Positions 7,102 through 15,621 are shown, numbered from the stretch's first letter. The stretch: 15,962 nt of DNA from an uncultured Prevotella sp. (GCA_947072805.1 CAMTJK010000039.1:1-15962); one strand, 5' to 3'. Notes: a model not told the origin generated them from the letters alone. Translations and numbers: made by a program.

Positions 7102-7707
7102 ATGAAAGAGATTTCAGTAAACGGTAAGAAGCGTACCGAGATCGGCAAGAAGGCTACCAAACAGCTTCGCAAGGAGGGACTTGTTCCCTGCAACCTCTAT
7201 GGTGAGAAACGTGCAGAAAACGGCGCACCCGAAGCACTCTCGTTCGTAGTTTCAGCTTCAGAACTGCGCAAGGTGGTTTACACTCCCCACATCTATGTTG
7301 TAAAACTGAACATCGAGGGCGAAGAGCACACTGCTGTCCTGAAGGAGTTGCAGTTCCATCCCGTTACCGATGCACTGCTTCACGTAGACTTCTACGAGGT
7401 AAATGAAGAGAAGCCCATCACTATCGGCATTCCCGTTAAGCTCAACGGTTTGGCACAGGGTGTACGCGATGGTGGACGTATCAACCTCTCTATCCGCAAA
7501 ATCAATGTAAGAGCTCCTTATAAGGCAATTCCCGAACAGCTTAACATAGATATCACAAACCTCCGTCTCGGCAAGAGCATCAAGGTTGGTGAGTTGAGCT
7601 TTGAGGGTCTGGAAATAGCCACTCCTGCAGAAGTTATCGTATGTTCAGTCAAGACCACACGTGCTTCTAAGTCTGCAGCGGCAGCCGAGGCAGCAGCTGA
7701 GAAATAA
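7102..7707 (+). CDS. rplY: 50S ribosomal protein L25 (TL5/CTC type)
   Basis: L25 binds 5S rRNA in the central protuberance of the large ribosomal subunit. The 201-aa product is the long CTC/TL5 form: an N-terminal L25 beta-barrel (~1-95, opening with a basic KKRTEIGKKATKQLRKEG stretch and containing LKELQFHPVTDALLHVDFYEV) followed by a C-terminal TL5 domain (~100-185, with IPVKLNGLAQGVRDGG) and an Ala-rich tail (SAAAAEAAAEK). The short E. coli protein has only the first domain. It is the first gene of its transcription unit, with a clear promoter at 6976-7005. Its stop lies 2 nt before the pth start. The rplY-pth pairing is common across bacteria, which supports both calls. Confidence 0.97.
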   Translation: MKEISVNGKKRTEIGKKATKQLRKEGLVPCNLYGEKRAENGAPEALSFVVSASELRKVVYTPHIYVVKLNIEGEEHTAVLKELQFHPVTDALLHVDFYEVNEEKPITIGIPVKLNGLAQGVRDGGRINLSIRKINVRAPYKAIPEQLNIDITNLRLGKSIKVGELSFEGLEIATPAEVIVCSVKTTRASKSAAAAEAAAEK

Positions 7708-7709
7708 GA

Positions 7710-8282
7710 ATGGAGAAATACTTGATTGTTGGTTTAGGTAATGTCGGAACAGAGTACGACAATACCCGACATAATACAGGTTTTATGGTATTGGACGCTT
7801 TTGCAAAGGCGTCCAATATTGTTTTTGATGACCGCCGCTACGGTTTCGTGGCGGAAACAAGCGTGAAAGGACGCCGGCTGACATTGCTCAAACCGAGCAC
7901 ATACATGAATCTGAGTGGCAATGCAGTGCGCTACTGGATGAACAAGGAGAACATTCCGTTGGAACATCTGCTCGTTATTGTAGACGACATATCGCTGCCG
8001 CTTGGCGTGCTGAGACTAAAGCCGTCGGGAAGCAACGGCGGACACAACGGACTGGGACACATTCAGTCGGTGCTCGGAACAGACCGCTATTGCCGTCTGC
8101 GCGTTGGAATAGGTAACGACTTTCCTCGCGGTATGCAGGTAGAGTGGGTGCTCGGGAAATATGACGAAGAGGACATGAAGGTACTTGAGACGAAGTTTGA
8201 AACAGCATGTGAGATAATCAAGAGCTTTGTCCTTACAGGAGTGGACTTCACGATGAACGCATTCAACAAGAAAAAACAGTGA
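7710..8282 (+). CDS. pth: Peptidyl-tRNA hydrolase
   Basis: Pth cleaves the ester bond of peptidyl-tRNAs that drop off ribosomes, recycling tRNA; it is usually essential. The 190-aa product has normal family length and the expected residues: the opening IVGLGNVGTEYDNTRHNTG with catalytic His21, KPSTYMNLSG with Asn67, and VDDISLPLG with Asp92 in the position of the catalytic aspartate, followed by GSNGGHNGLGH. It follows rplY by 2 nt, and its TGA stop shares a base with the ATG of the S4-domain gene (TGATG), so the three genes are almost certainly co-transcribed and translationally coupled. Confidence 0.97.
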   Translation: MEKYLIVGLGNVGTEYDNTRHNTGFMVLDAFAKASNIVFDDRRYGFVAETSVKGRRLTLLKPSTYMNLSGNAVRYWMNKENIPLEHLLVIVDDISLPLGVLRLKPSGSNGGHNGLGHIQSVLGTDRYCRLRVGIGNDFPRGMQVEWVLGKYDEEDMKVLETKFETACEIIKSFVLTGVDFTMNAFNKKKQ

Positions 8283-8716
8283 TGGCAAACGAGGCAAGAA
8301 TAGACAAATGGCTCTGGGCTGCACGCATATTCAAGACACGCTCGATAGCCGCAGACGCATGCAAGAACGGTCGCGTGACGATAAACGGAGTGAACGTGAA
8401 ACCGTCGCACACCGTGAAGGAGGGCGAGACAGTAAGCGTACGCAAGCCGCCGGTGACATATTCGTTCAAGATACTCAAGACCATTGAACAGCGTGTGGGT
8501 GCCAAACTGCTTCCCGAAATATACGAAAACGTAACTGCTCCCGACCAATATGAACTGCTCGAAATGAACCGGATAAGCGGATTCGTGAACAGAGCAAGAG
8601 GCACCGGACGACCTACAAAGAAAGACAGACGTTCGCTCGACGCCTTTGTCGGTCCAACGATGGAGGGATTCGGCTATGCCGATGACGATTGGGAGGATGA
8701 AGATGAAGAAGATTGA
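8282..8716 (+). CDS. S4-domain RNA-binding protein, Hsp15-like
   Basis: The 144-aa product has an N-terminal S4 RNA-binding domain (~5-65), recognised by RIDKWLWAARIFKTRSIAAD and the NGVNVKPSHTVKEGETV turn. This is the pattern of Hsp15 (HslR), which binds stalled 50S subunits carrying peptidyl-tRNA. Such a role would suit its position directly after pth, but function is inferred from family. A basic segment (RARGTGRPTKKDRR) follows the S4 domain. The last ~14 residues are almost all acidic (DDDWEDEDEED). A GTG at 8279 is also in frame, but the ATG at 8282, which overlaps the pth stop, gives the normal MANEARIDKWLW start. Confidence 0.9.
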   Translation: MANEARIDKWLWAARIFKTRSIAADACKNGRVTINGVNVKPSHTVKEGETVSVRKPPVTYSFKILKTIEQRVGAKLLPEIYENVTAPDQYELLEMNRISGFVNRARGTGRPTKKDRRSLDAFVGPTMEGFGYADDDWEDEDEED

Positions 8717-8747
8717 TAAGAAACAATAACCAAAAACCATATAGGAT

Positions 8748-9821
8748 ATGAAGACATTGAAAGTTTTGCTTGTTACAGCACTTGTAATGCCACTGATGAC
8801 GTCGTGTCTTGACGACGACAATACGGCTTCGGGATTCTCCGGACTGGGAATAACTGTTCCCTATGCCAATTCTACAAATGGTTATATCACCTTTGCCGCA
8901 CTCGGCGACTGGCATATCACGCAAACCACCGGAAACGACTGGTGCGCGATATCTGCCATGCAGGGAGACGGAAACATGATGTACGGACTGCCAATGACAT
9001 TCACACAGAACAGGACGGGAGTGGCACGTATAGCCAATTTCCAGCTTGTGGACAACAACAAGAGTGATGTGTACGTGAACTTTATGGTAAGTCAGTATGC
9101 AACGAGAGGCGACGGAACATTTGGCGCAGCACCTCTGGTGAAGACAGTGACCGGCGACGACGGCAGCCTCATAGCGGTAACGTATGATGAGCACTGCCTG
9201 CCGCAGACGCTGACAATGACAAAAGGCGAGACAACACTGCACGACATGAAGATATTCTACAGCGAAACAGACAGCCTGTTCAGTGTTATATTAGACGGAA
9301 GGAAACTGCAAGGTTCATACAATGATGCTTTCCAGCCTACCACATTGCTTTCGGAGACAGACACCGTGGGCTATCGCGAACAGTTGAACTTAGGAGACTT
9401 ATATGCCTTCAACTTTGAAGAGCGTCATGCCGGTGGCGAATATAAGGCTCAATCGTTGCTGCTGTCTGACAACTGGAGCTTTGCACCGGACAGGGAACAT
9501 ACAGCCGACAGCCTTTCGTATGCACGTCGTTATGCCAACGGCACTAAATATGTAGAGAAGCTGAAGCTCAGCTATAGCGAAAACGACAACCGTTATCAGT
9601 CGCTTGATGTAAACCAGCTGCTTCTCGGAATAGATGAATGCAGTCCATACCTGTTGTTGTCTCTCTACAAGTATGCACGCAATTCGAAAATCATATCGGA
9701 AGCAGAAACCGGAGACAAGAAATATATGGTAGAGACAAGTCTCAATGCCGATAGAAGCGTGAACACCATGACTGTGACCGACAAGCAGGGAAACAAGGTG
9801 ACATATACATTTACGTATTAA
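8748..9821 (+). CDS. Surface lipoprotein with BACON-like domain, function unknown
   Basis: I do not recognise a specific function. The 357-aa product starts with a lipoprotein signal peptide ending in the lipobox MTSC, so Cys20 should be lipidated. The acidic LDDD just after it resembles the Bacteroidota lipoprotein export signal that sends proteins to the cell surface. Residues ~27-125 have the layout of a BACON domain, a beta-sandwich often found in surface proteins of gut Bacteroidota: a tryptophan (GDWHITQ), NDWCAIS, a glycine-rich turn, NRTGVARIANFQL and VNFMVSQ. The remainder (~130-357) is beta-rich with a YD-repeat feel, ending GNKVTYTFTY, and resembles DUF4595-type lipoproteins only loosely. 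It sits 31 nt after the S4 gene and 23 nt before purN with no terminator on either side, so it probably shares the housekeeping operon. Confidence 0.8.
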   Translation: MKTLKVLLVTALVMPLMTSCLDDDNTASGFSGLGITVPYANSTNGYITFAALGDWHITQTTGNDWCAISAMQGDGNMMYGLPMTFTQNRTGVARIANFQLVDNNKSDVYVNFMVSQYATRGDGTFGAAPLVKTVTGDDGSLIAVTYDEHCLPQTLTMTKGETTLHDMKIFYSETDSLFSVILDGRKLQGSYNDAFQPTTLLSETDTVGYREQLNLGDLYAFNFEERHAGGEYKAQSLLLSDNWSFAPDREHTADSLSYARRYANGTKYVEKLKLSYSENDNRYQSLDVNQLLLGIDECSPYLLLSLYKYARNSKIISEAETGDKKYMVETSLNADRSVNTMTVTDKQGNKVTYTFTY

Positions 9822-9844
9822 TGCCGGACAGATAACCACTGCTG

Positions 9845-10417
9845 ATGATCAATATAGCAATATTCGTTTCGGGTAGCGGCAGTAACTGCGAGAACATTAT
9901 CCGTCATTTCAAGAATCATGACGATGTACGTGTGGCTTTGGTGCTCAGCAACAGGCCCGATGCCTATGCGCTTGTCAGGGCTGAAACCCTTGGAGTACCA
10001 ACGGAGGTGCTCGCTAAGGCTGACTTTGCGGATGAAAACACATTGTGCACCCTGTTGAAACGATATGAAATAGACTTCATAGTACTTGCCGGCTTCCTGC
10101 TGATGGTTCCGACATTCCTTATAAAACAATATAACCGCCGCATGCTGAACATTCATCCTGCCTTGTTGCCTAAATACGGGGGTAAGGGAATGTATGGACG
10201 GCATATACATGAAGCGGTGAAAAACAACAGAGAAACGGAAACCGGTATCACCATTCATTATGTCAGTGAGGTGTGCGATGGCGGAGAAATAGTCTTTCAA
10301 GCCACTACGCCAATATCTTCAGATGATACGCCTGACGATATTGCCGCCGCTGTACACCGTTTGGAACATCAGTATTATCCTGTTATCATAGAAAAAACCA
10401 TAAGAGAATGCTTTTGA
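9845..10417 (+). CDS. purN: Phosphoribosylglycinamide formyltransferase (GAR transformylase)
   Basis: PurN transfers the formyl group of 10-formyltetrahydrofolate to glycinamide ribonucleotide, the third step of de novo purine synthesis. The 190-aa product matches the family: an N-terminal IAIFVSGSGSN phosphate-binding loop, the IVLAGFLLMVP strand, and the catalytic triad Asn102 and His104 (in NIHPALLP) and Asp145 (in EVCDGGEIV). Between them lies KYGGKGMYGRHIHEAV in place of the shorter proteobacterial loop. It begins 23 nt after the lipoprotein gene, and its last 10 nt overlap the exchanger gene, indicating a continuous operon. Confidence 0.95.
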   Translation: MINIAIFVSGSGSNCENIIRHFKNHDDVRVALVLSNRPDAYALVRAETLGVPTEVLAKADFADENTLCTLLKRYEIDFIVLAGFLLMVPTFLIKQYNRRMLNIHPALLPKYGGKGMYGRHIHEAVKNNRETETGITIHYVSEVCDGGEIVFQATTPISSDDTPDDIAAAVHRLEHQYYPVIIEKTIRECF

Positions 10418-11382
10418 ATTTCCTATATATAATAATAGGTGTAGGTCTTGTGCTTTGGGGAGCTGACCGTCTAACGGAAGGTGCCGCTGCATTTGCAAGA
10501 AAGATGAATGTGCCAGAAATAGTAATAGGACTGACCATCGTGGCAGCCGGAACATCAGCACCGGAATTGTTCGTGAGTTGTGTCTCTGCCCTGAAAGGAA
10601 CACCCGACCTTGCCATCGGCAATGTTGTGGGGAGCAATATCATGAACAGTATGTTGATAGTGGGATGTGCTGCAATGGTGGCTCCGATGACAATATCTCC
10701 ATCCACAGTAAGGAAAGATATACCGTTTTCGGTGGCTGCTTCGGCGTTACTTGTGGCATTATGCCTCGACGACTTCAGTTCGCTGAACCTTAGAGGCAAC
10801 GTTATAAGTCGCATTGACGGTATGATTTTGCTTGCAGGGTTGGGCTTGTTCATGACATACACGCTGCGTATGGCCCGCAACAGCAATAATGCAGAGCCGG
10901 CAGCATCGGTTCAGGAGCCGGAAAAGATAACACGACCGGCATGGATGAGCCTGCTGTTTATCGTTGTGGGATTGTGCTGCCTGATAATCGGAAGTAACTT
11001 ATTTGTAGAATCAGCCTCGTCAGTCGCGCAGCAGCTTGGAGTGAGTGAAAGCGTAATCGGACTAACCATTGTTGCCGGCGGAACATCGCTTCCCGAACTT
11101 GCTACAAGTGTCGTTGCCGCGCGTAAGGGACAGTCGGCCATTGCTATTGGCAACGTAATAGGCAGTAATGTGTTCAATGTGCTTGCTATACTCGGTATCA
11201 CGGCATTGCTCTGTCCTATGCAGATAAGCGGAATAACACTTGTAGATGTAGCACTTATGCTGGTGAGTATAGCACTTGTCTGGTTCTTTTCTTATACAAA
11301 ATATACCATGGCACGATGGGAGGGAGCTGTGCTCGTGACCCTGTTCATGGCATATCTCGGATGGCTGCTTGTCGGCGCGTAG
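10408..11382 (+). CDS. CaCA-family calcium/sodium antiporter (YrbG-like)
   Basis: This 324-aa integral membrane protein belongs to the Ca2+/cation antiporter superfamily, which exports Ca2+ in exchange for Na+ or H+. It shows the internal duplication of the family: GTSAPELFVS (48-57) with GNVVGSNIMN (71-80) in the first half, and GTSLPELATS (225-234) with GNVIGSNVFN (248-257) in the second. The acidic residues Glu53 and Glu230 are the expected ion ligands. About ten hydrophobic segments are present, with a polar loop near residues 155-172 between the halves. Its ATG lies inside the end of purN (10-nt overlap), so translation is likely coupled, though the two functions have no obvious link. 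The transported ion cannot be fixed from sequence. Confidence 0.93.
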   Translation: MLLNFLYIIIGVGLVLWGADRLTEGAAAFARKMNVPEIVIGLTIVAAGTSAPELFVSCVSALKGTPDLAIGNVVGSNIMNSMLIVGCAAMVAPMTISPSTVRKDIPFSVAASALLVALCLDDFSSLNLRGNVISRIDGMILLAGLGLFMTYTLRMARNSNNAEPAASVQEPEKITRPAWMSLLFIVVGLCCLIIGSNLFVESASSVAQQLGVSESVIGLTIVAGGTSLPELATSVVAARKGQSAIAIGNVIGSNVFNVLAILGITALLCPMQISGITLVDVALMLVSIALVWFFSYTKYTMARWEGAVLVTLFMAYLGWLLVGA

Positions 11383-11446
11383 GCTATGTGACAGCGCCAA
11401 CATGGCATTTACAACCGGAAGGTAACGTAATTTATACCTTATAATA
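11375..11446 (+). terminator. Weak candidate terminator hairpins after the exchanger gene
   Basis: Two modest inverted repeats follow the operon: GGCGC (start near 11375) with GCGCC (near 11394), and AAGGTA (near 11419) with TACCTT (near 11436). Neither is followed by a real T-run. Termination here is plausible because a new promoter follows, but the signal is poor. Confidence 0.25.
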
Positions 11447-11472
11447 CGCTAATAAAATGTTGATAAAACAAT

Positions 11473-11488
11473 AAATAAACGTTTATTT
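11473..11488. promoter_or_regulatory. Perfect 16-bp palindrome upstream of mutAB, candidate operator
   Basis: AAATAAACGTTTATTT is a perfect inverted repeat with no spacer. It ends 24 bp before the -7 element TATCTTTG, so it covers roughly -33 to -48 of the mutAB promoter, where a dimeric regulator would contact polymerase. That role is inference; AT-rich palindromes also occur by chance. Confidence 0.45.
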
Positions 11489-11495
11489 GTGGCGG

Positions 11496-11520
11496 TTGTC
11501 AAAATTTTAATTTATCTTTG
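11496..11520 (+). promoter_or_regulatory. Bacteroidota-type promoter for mutAB
   Basis: TATCTTTG (11513-11520) is a perfect match to the -7 consensus TAnnTTTG. The -33 element is poor: TTG at 11496-11498 is only 14 bp upstream and TTTG at 11486-11489 is 23 bp upstream, against the usual ~19. A weak -33 next to a palindrome would fit an activator-dependent promoter. Transcription would start near 11527, giving a leader of about 60 nt. Confidence 0.65.
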
Positions 11521-11585
11521 CACAATACTAAATTGTATACTAACTGAATAAAAATCAAACTTATATAATAAAAACATAATAAACT

Positions 11586-13439
11586 ATGTCAAACAACAAA
11601 GAAAAGCTCTTTACCGAGTTCGCATCACCAACTACACAGGAGTGGCTTGACAAGATTCAAGTGGATCTGAAAGGCGCCGACTTCAACAAGAAACTGGTAT
11701 GGAGAACCAACGAAGGCTTTAATGTACAGCCGTTCTACCGCAGGGAAGACGTACTGAAATTGAAGACTCCGGACGCATTACCGGGTGAATTTCCGTTTGT
11801 GCGTGGAAACAAGAAAGACAATAACTCGTGGTATGTGCGCCAGAATATTGTGGTGGACGACCCGAAAGAAGCCAACGCAAAGGCTCTCGACGTACTTAAC
11901 AAGGGCGTAGATTCGCTCGGCTTCCGCTTCCATCCCGACAATCTCAGTGCCGATTTCATTGAGACTTTGCTCGAGGGAATCTATTGCGAATGTGTGGAAC
12001 TGAACTTTTGCACTTGCAAAAGACGTTCACTTGAACTCGCAAAACTGCTTACTTCTTATTTTGAGAAGAAAGGATATGACAAGGAGAAAATTGTAGGTTC
12101 GATAGATTGGGACCCAATGGAGAAGATCGTAATGAGCGGAAAAGATATAACCCCCATTCTCGATATAGCTCCAAAACTTGTTGAGGCTCTGAAAGAATAT
12201 CCTAATTTCCGTTGCATCACTGTTAATGCGGTGGCTCTGAACAATGCCGGTGCTTACATCGTTCAGGAATTGGGCTATGCTCTTGCATGGGGTAACGAAT
12301 ATCTTAACCGCCTCGTTGAGGCTGGAGTAGAGCCGACACTTGCAGCAAGAAAGATTAAGTTCAACATGGGTATTTCGGAGAACTACTTCATGGAGATAGC
12401 AAAGTTCCGTGCCGCACGACTTCTTTGGGCGGAAATAGTGAAGCAGTACGAACCCAAGTGCGATTGCGCTTGCAAGATGTGCGTAAACGCTCAAACCACT
12501 TCATACAACCTTACTCTGTTCGACAGCTATGTCAATCTGTTGCGCACTCAAACCGAAACAATGAGTGCCGCACTTGCCGGTGTACACTCTATCGTGGTAA
12601 CGCCGTTTGACGCTGTATACGAAAAGCCCACCGACTTCTCCGAAAGAATTGCCCGCAACCAGCAGCTTCTCTTGAAAGAGGAAAGCCATTTCGACAAGGT
12701 GGTCGATCCGTCGGCGGGTTCTTATTATATCGAAGAACTTACTCATTCGCTTGCCGATGTTGCATGGAAGTTGTTCCTCAAGGTTGAAGATGAGGGAGGT
12801 TTCCTCGCAGCAATAAAGAATGGAAGCGTGCAGGACGACATCAACGCTACCAACGAGAAGCGTCATGCCGATGCAGCTAAACGTAAGGAATTCATTTTGG
12901 GAACCAACCAGTTCCCCAACTTCACTGAAAAAGCAGAAGGCAAGGCTCCCATCGTGTGTCATTGCAACTGCGGCGACGATTCGGAAGCCACGTTCAAGGC
13001 CATCAAGGCATCGCGTATGGCTGCCGATTTCGAACAGTTGCGAATACATACCCAGAATAGCGGTAAGGCGCCGGTAGCTTTCATGCTTACAATAGGAAAT
13101 CTCGCATGGAGACAGGCTCGTGCACAGTTCTCTTCAAACTTCCTCGCATGTGCCGGATATAAGATTATCGACAATCTCGGATTCGATACAGTAGAAGCCG
13201 GTGTGGACGCAGCTCTTGAGGCAGGTGCCGATATTGTAGTGCTTTGCTCAAGCGACGACGAGTATGCAACCTACGCCGTTCCGGCATACCAGTATCTCAA
13301 CAAGCGCGCAATGTTTATTGTGGCGGGAGCACCGGCATGTATGGACGATCTTAAGGCAGCAGGCATCGAAAACTTCATTCATGTGAAGTGCAATGTGCTC
13401 GACACACTCAAAGAGTATAATGAGAAGTTAGGCATTTAA
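11586..13439 (+). CDS. mutA: Methylmalonyl-CoA mutase small (non-catalytic) subunit
   Basis: MutA is the structural partner of MutB in heterodimeric methylmalonyl-CoA mutase. The 617-aa product has normal length and the usual order: an N-terminal arm, a TIM-barrel-like domain (VNLLRTQTETMSAALAGV, TDFSERIARNQQLLLKEESHFDKVVDPSAGSYY) and a degenerate B12-type domain (~495-617). The cobalamin-binding DxHxxG of the large subunit is missing; the matching region reads GNLAWRQAR (504-512), as expected for a subunit that does not bind cofactor. Unusual are three cysteine clusters: Cys134/136/142/144, Cys292/294/296/299 and Cys458/460/462. The ATG at 11586 is preceded by an A-rich leader. mutB follows after 12 nt. 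No cobalamin riboswitch is apparent upstream. Confidence 0.96.
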   Translation: MSNNKEKLFTEFASPTTQEWLDKIQVDLKGADFNKKLVWRTNEGFNVQPFYRREDVLKLKTPDALPGEFPFVRGNKKDNNSWYVRQNIVVDDPKEANAKALDVLNKGVDSLGFRFHPDNLSADFIETLLEGIYCECVELNFCTCKRRSLELAKLLTSYFEKKGYDKEKIVGSIDWDPMEKIVMSGKDITPILDIAPKLVEALKEYPNFRCITVNAVALNNAGAYIVQELGYALAWGNEYLNRLVEAGVEPTLAARKIKFNMGISENYFMEIAKFRAARLLWAEIVKQYEPKCDCACKMCVNAQTTSYNLTLFDSYVNLLRTQTETMSAALAGVHSIVVTPFDAVYEKPTDFSERIARNQQLLLKEESHFDKVVDPSAGSYYIEELTHSLADVAWKLFLKVEDEGGFLAAIKNGSVQDDINATNEKRHADAAKRKEFILGTNQFPNFTEKAEGKAPIVCHCNCGDDSEATFKAIKASRMAADFEQLRIHTQNSGKAPVAFMLTIGNLAWRQARAQFSSNFLACAGYKIIDNLGFDTVEAGVDAALEAGADIVVLCSSDDEYATYAVPAYQYLNKRAMFIVAGAPACMDDLKAAGIENFIHVKCNVLDTLKEYNEKLGI

Positions 13440-13451
13440 ACAGAATCTGAA

Positions 13452-15599
13452 ATGAGAAAGAATTTTAAAGACATAGATATATATGCCGGTATTAAGGCAG
13501 CCAATGGCACTGACTGGCAGAAAGCTAACGGAATAGCTTATAATTGGAAGACACCGGAGCACATTGAAGTAAAACCTGTCTACACCAAGGAAGACCTTGA
13601 GGGCATGGAACACCTCGACTATACAGCCGGTATTCCGCCGTTCTTGCGCGGTCCGTATTCAATGATGTATCCTTTCCGCCCGTGGACAATACGCCAGTAT
13701 GCCGGATTCTCCACCGCAGAGGAATCTAACGCATTCTATCGTCGCAACCTCGCATCAGGACAAAAAGGACTCTCTGTTGCGTTCGACCTGCCAACCCACC
13801 GCGGTTACGACCCGGACAACGAGCGTGTAGTGGGCGATGTGGGAAAAGCCGGTGTGTCAATATGCAATGAAGAGAACATGAAGGTGCTCTTCGACGGAAT
13901 TCCACTCAACAAGATGTCGGTGTCTATGACTATGAACGGTGCAGTGCTTCCTATTCTCGCCTTCTATATTGTGGCAGGATTGGAGCAGGGAGCAAAGCTC
14001 GAAGAGATGGCAGGAACCATTCAGAACGACATTCTCAAGGAGTTCATGGTGCGCAACACCTATATTTATCCCCCTGCATTCTCAATGAAAATCATCGCTG
14101 ACATATTCGAATATACGTCACAGAATATGCCGAAGTTCAATTCCATTTCCATTTCCGGATATCACATGCAGGAAGCTGGAGCAACGGCAGACATCGAACT
14201 TGCCTATACGCTGGCTGACGGTATGGACTATATCCGTGCCGGTGTGAATGCAGGAATTGATATCGATGCCTTTGCACCGCGTCTCTCTTTCTTCTGGGCT
14301 ATCGGTGTGAACCACTTCATGGAGATAGCAAAGATGCGTGCCGGACGTCTGCTTTGGGCAAAGATAGTTAAGAGTTTCGGAGCTAAGAACCCGAAATCGC
14401 TTGCACTGCGCACACACTCACAGACGTCAGGATGGTCGCTCACGGAGCAAGACCCCTTCAACAACGTAGGACGAACATGTATTGAGGCCATGGCCGCCGT
14501 ACTCGGACACACACAGTCTCTCCACACCAATGCCCTTGACGAAGCCATTGCATTGCCCACCGATTTCTCTGCACGTATAGCACGTAACACGCAGATTTAC
14601 ATACAGAACGAGACTAAGGTGTGCAAGCAGATAGACCCATGGGCTGGTTCTTACTATGTTGAGACACTTACAAACGAACTTGTCCACAAGGCATGGGAAC
14701 ATATTCAGGAGATCGAGAAGCTTGGTGGTATGGCAAAAGCCATCGAGACGGGAGTGCCCAAGATGCGTATCGAGGAAGCTGCCGCCCGCACCCAGGCACG
14801 TATCGACAGCGGTGTCCAGACCATTGTAGGTACCAACAAGTATCGCCTTGACCATGAAGACCCCATCGATATCCTTGAAGTAGACAACACCGCCGTGCGC
14901 AAGCAGCAAGAGGAAAACCTTGCCAAGGTAAGGGCTTCACGTGACGAAGAGGCTTGCAAGAAGGCACTTGCCGCTCTTACGGAATGCGTACGTACCGGCG
15001 AGGGCAACCTTTTGGCTCATGCCATAGAGTGCGCCAAGTTGCGTTGCACGTTGGGAGAGATAAGTGATGCCTGCGAAGAAGTAGTAGGACGTTATAAAGC
15101 AGTAATAAGAACAATATCAGGAGTGTATTCATCAGAGAGTAAAAACGACAAAGACTTCGAACTTGCCTGCAGTCTTACGGAAGAGTTTGCGAAGAAAGAA
15201 GGTCGTCGTCCCCGCATCTTTGTAGCCAAGATGGGACAGGACGGTCACGACCGCGGAGCCAAGGTTGTGGCAACAGGTTATGCTGACTGCGGTTTCGATG
15301 TAGATATGGGTCCCTTGTTCCAGACACCGGCAGAAGCAGCGCGTGAGGCTGTAGAGAATGACGTTCACGTTGTTGGCGTATCGTCACTTGCCGCCGGACA
15401 CAAGACTCTTGTTCCTCAACTCATCGACGAACTGAAGAAAGCCGGTCGTGAAGATATCATGGTCATTGCCGGTGGTGTTATCCCTGCACAAGACTACGAC
15501 TTCCTTTACAAGGCAGGAGTGGCAGCAATCTTCGGTCCTGGAACCTCTGTTGCAAAAGCAGCTGTAGAAATGATGAAGATTCTTCTCGACAAGGAGTAA
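13452..15599 (+). CDS. mutB: Methylmalonyl-CoA mutase large (catalytic) subunit
   Basis: MutB catalyses the adenosylcobalamin-dependent radical interconversion of succinyl-CoA and (R)-methylmalonyl-CoA, the key step of the succinate route to propionate in Bacteroidota. The 715-aa product is closely similar in motif content to the Propionibacterium enzyme: YPFRPWTIRQYAGFST with Tyr83 (Tyr89 there), GLSVAFDLPTHRGYD, SVSMTMNGAVLPILAFY, ISGYHMQEAGAT with His238 (His244 there), and LRTHSQTSGWSL. The C-terminal cobalamin domain (~585-715) has DGHDRGAKV with the cobalt ligand His599, then GVSSLAAGHKTLVP and VIAGGVIP. All expected active-site features are present, so it should be active. It is 12 nt downstream of mutA, with a terminator right after. 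No epimerase or decarboxylase gene lies in the window. Confidence 0.98.
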   Translation: MRKNFKDIDIYAGIKAANGTDWQKANGIAYNWKTPEHIEVKPVYTKEDLEGMEHLDYTAGIPPFLRGPYSMMYPFRPWTIRQYAGFSTAEESNAFYRRNLASGQKGLSVAFDLPTHRGYDPDNERVVGDVGKAGVSICNEENMKVLFDGIPLNKMSVSMTMNGAVLPILAFYIVAGLEQGAKLEEMAGTIQNDILKEFMVRNTYIYPPAFSMKIIADIFEYTSQNMPKFNSISISGYHMQEAGATADIELAYTLADGMDYIRAGVNAGIDIDAFAPRLSFFWAIGVNHFMEIAKMRAGRLLWAKIVKSFGAKNPKSLALRTHSQTSGWSLTEQDPFNNVGRTCIEAMAAVLGHTQSLHTNALDEAIALPTDFSARIARNTQIYIQNETKVCKQIDPWAGSYYVETLTNELVHKAWEHIQEIEKLGGMAKAIETGVPKMRIEEAAARTQARIDSGVQTIVGTNKYRLDHEDPIDILEVDNTAVRKQQEENLAKVRASRDEEACKKALAALTECVRTGEGNLLAHAIECAKLRCTLGEISDACEEVVGRYKAVIRTISGVYSSESKNDKDFELACSLTEEFAKKEGRRPRIFVAKMGQDGHDRGAKVVATGYADCGFDVDMGPLFQTPAEAAREAVENDVHVVGVSSLAAGHKTLVPQLIDELKKAGREDIMVIAGGVIPAQDYDFLYKAGVAAIFGPGTSVAKAAVEMMKILLDKE

Positions 15600-15621
15600 A
15601 ATCCTTTCTTACAAGTACAGC

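Noticed and set aside
11383..11585. Possible cobalamin riboswitch upstream of mutAB
   Set aside because: The region is AT-rich and lacks a B12-box-like GCCACTG element or the long structured leader such switches need.
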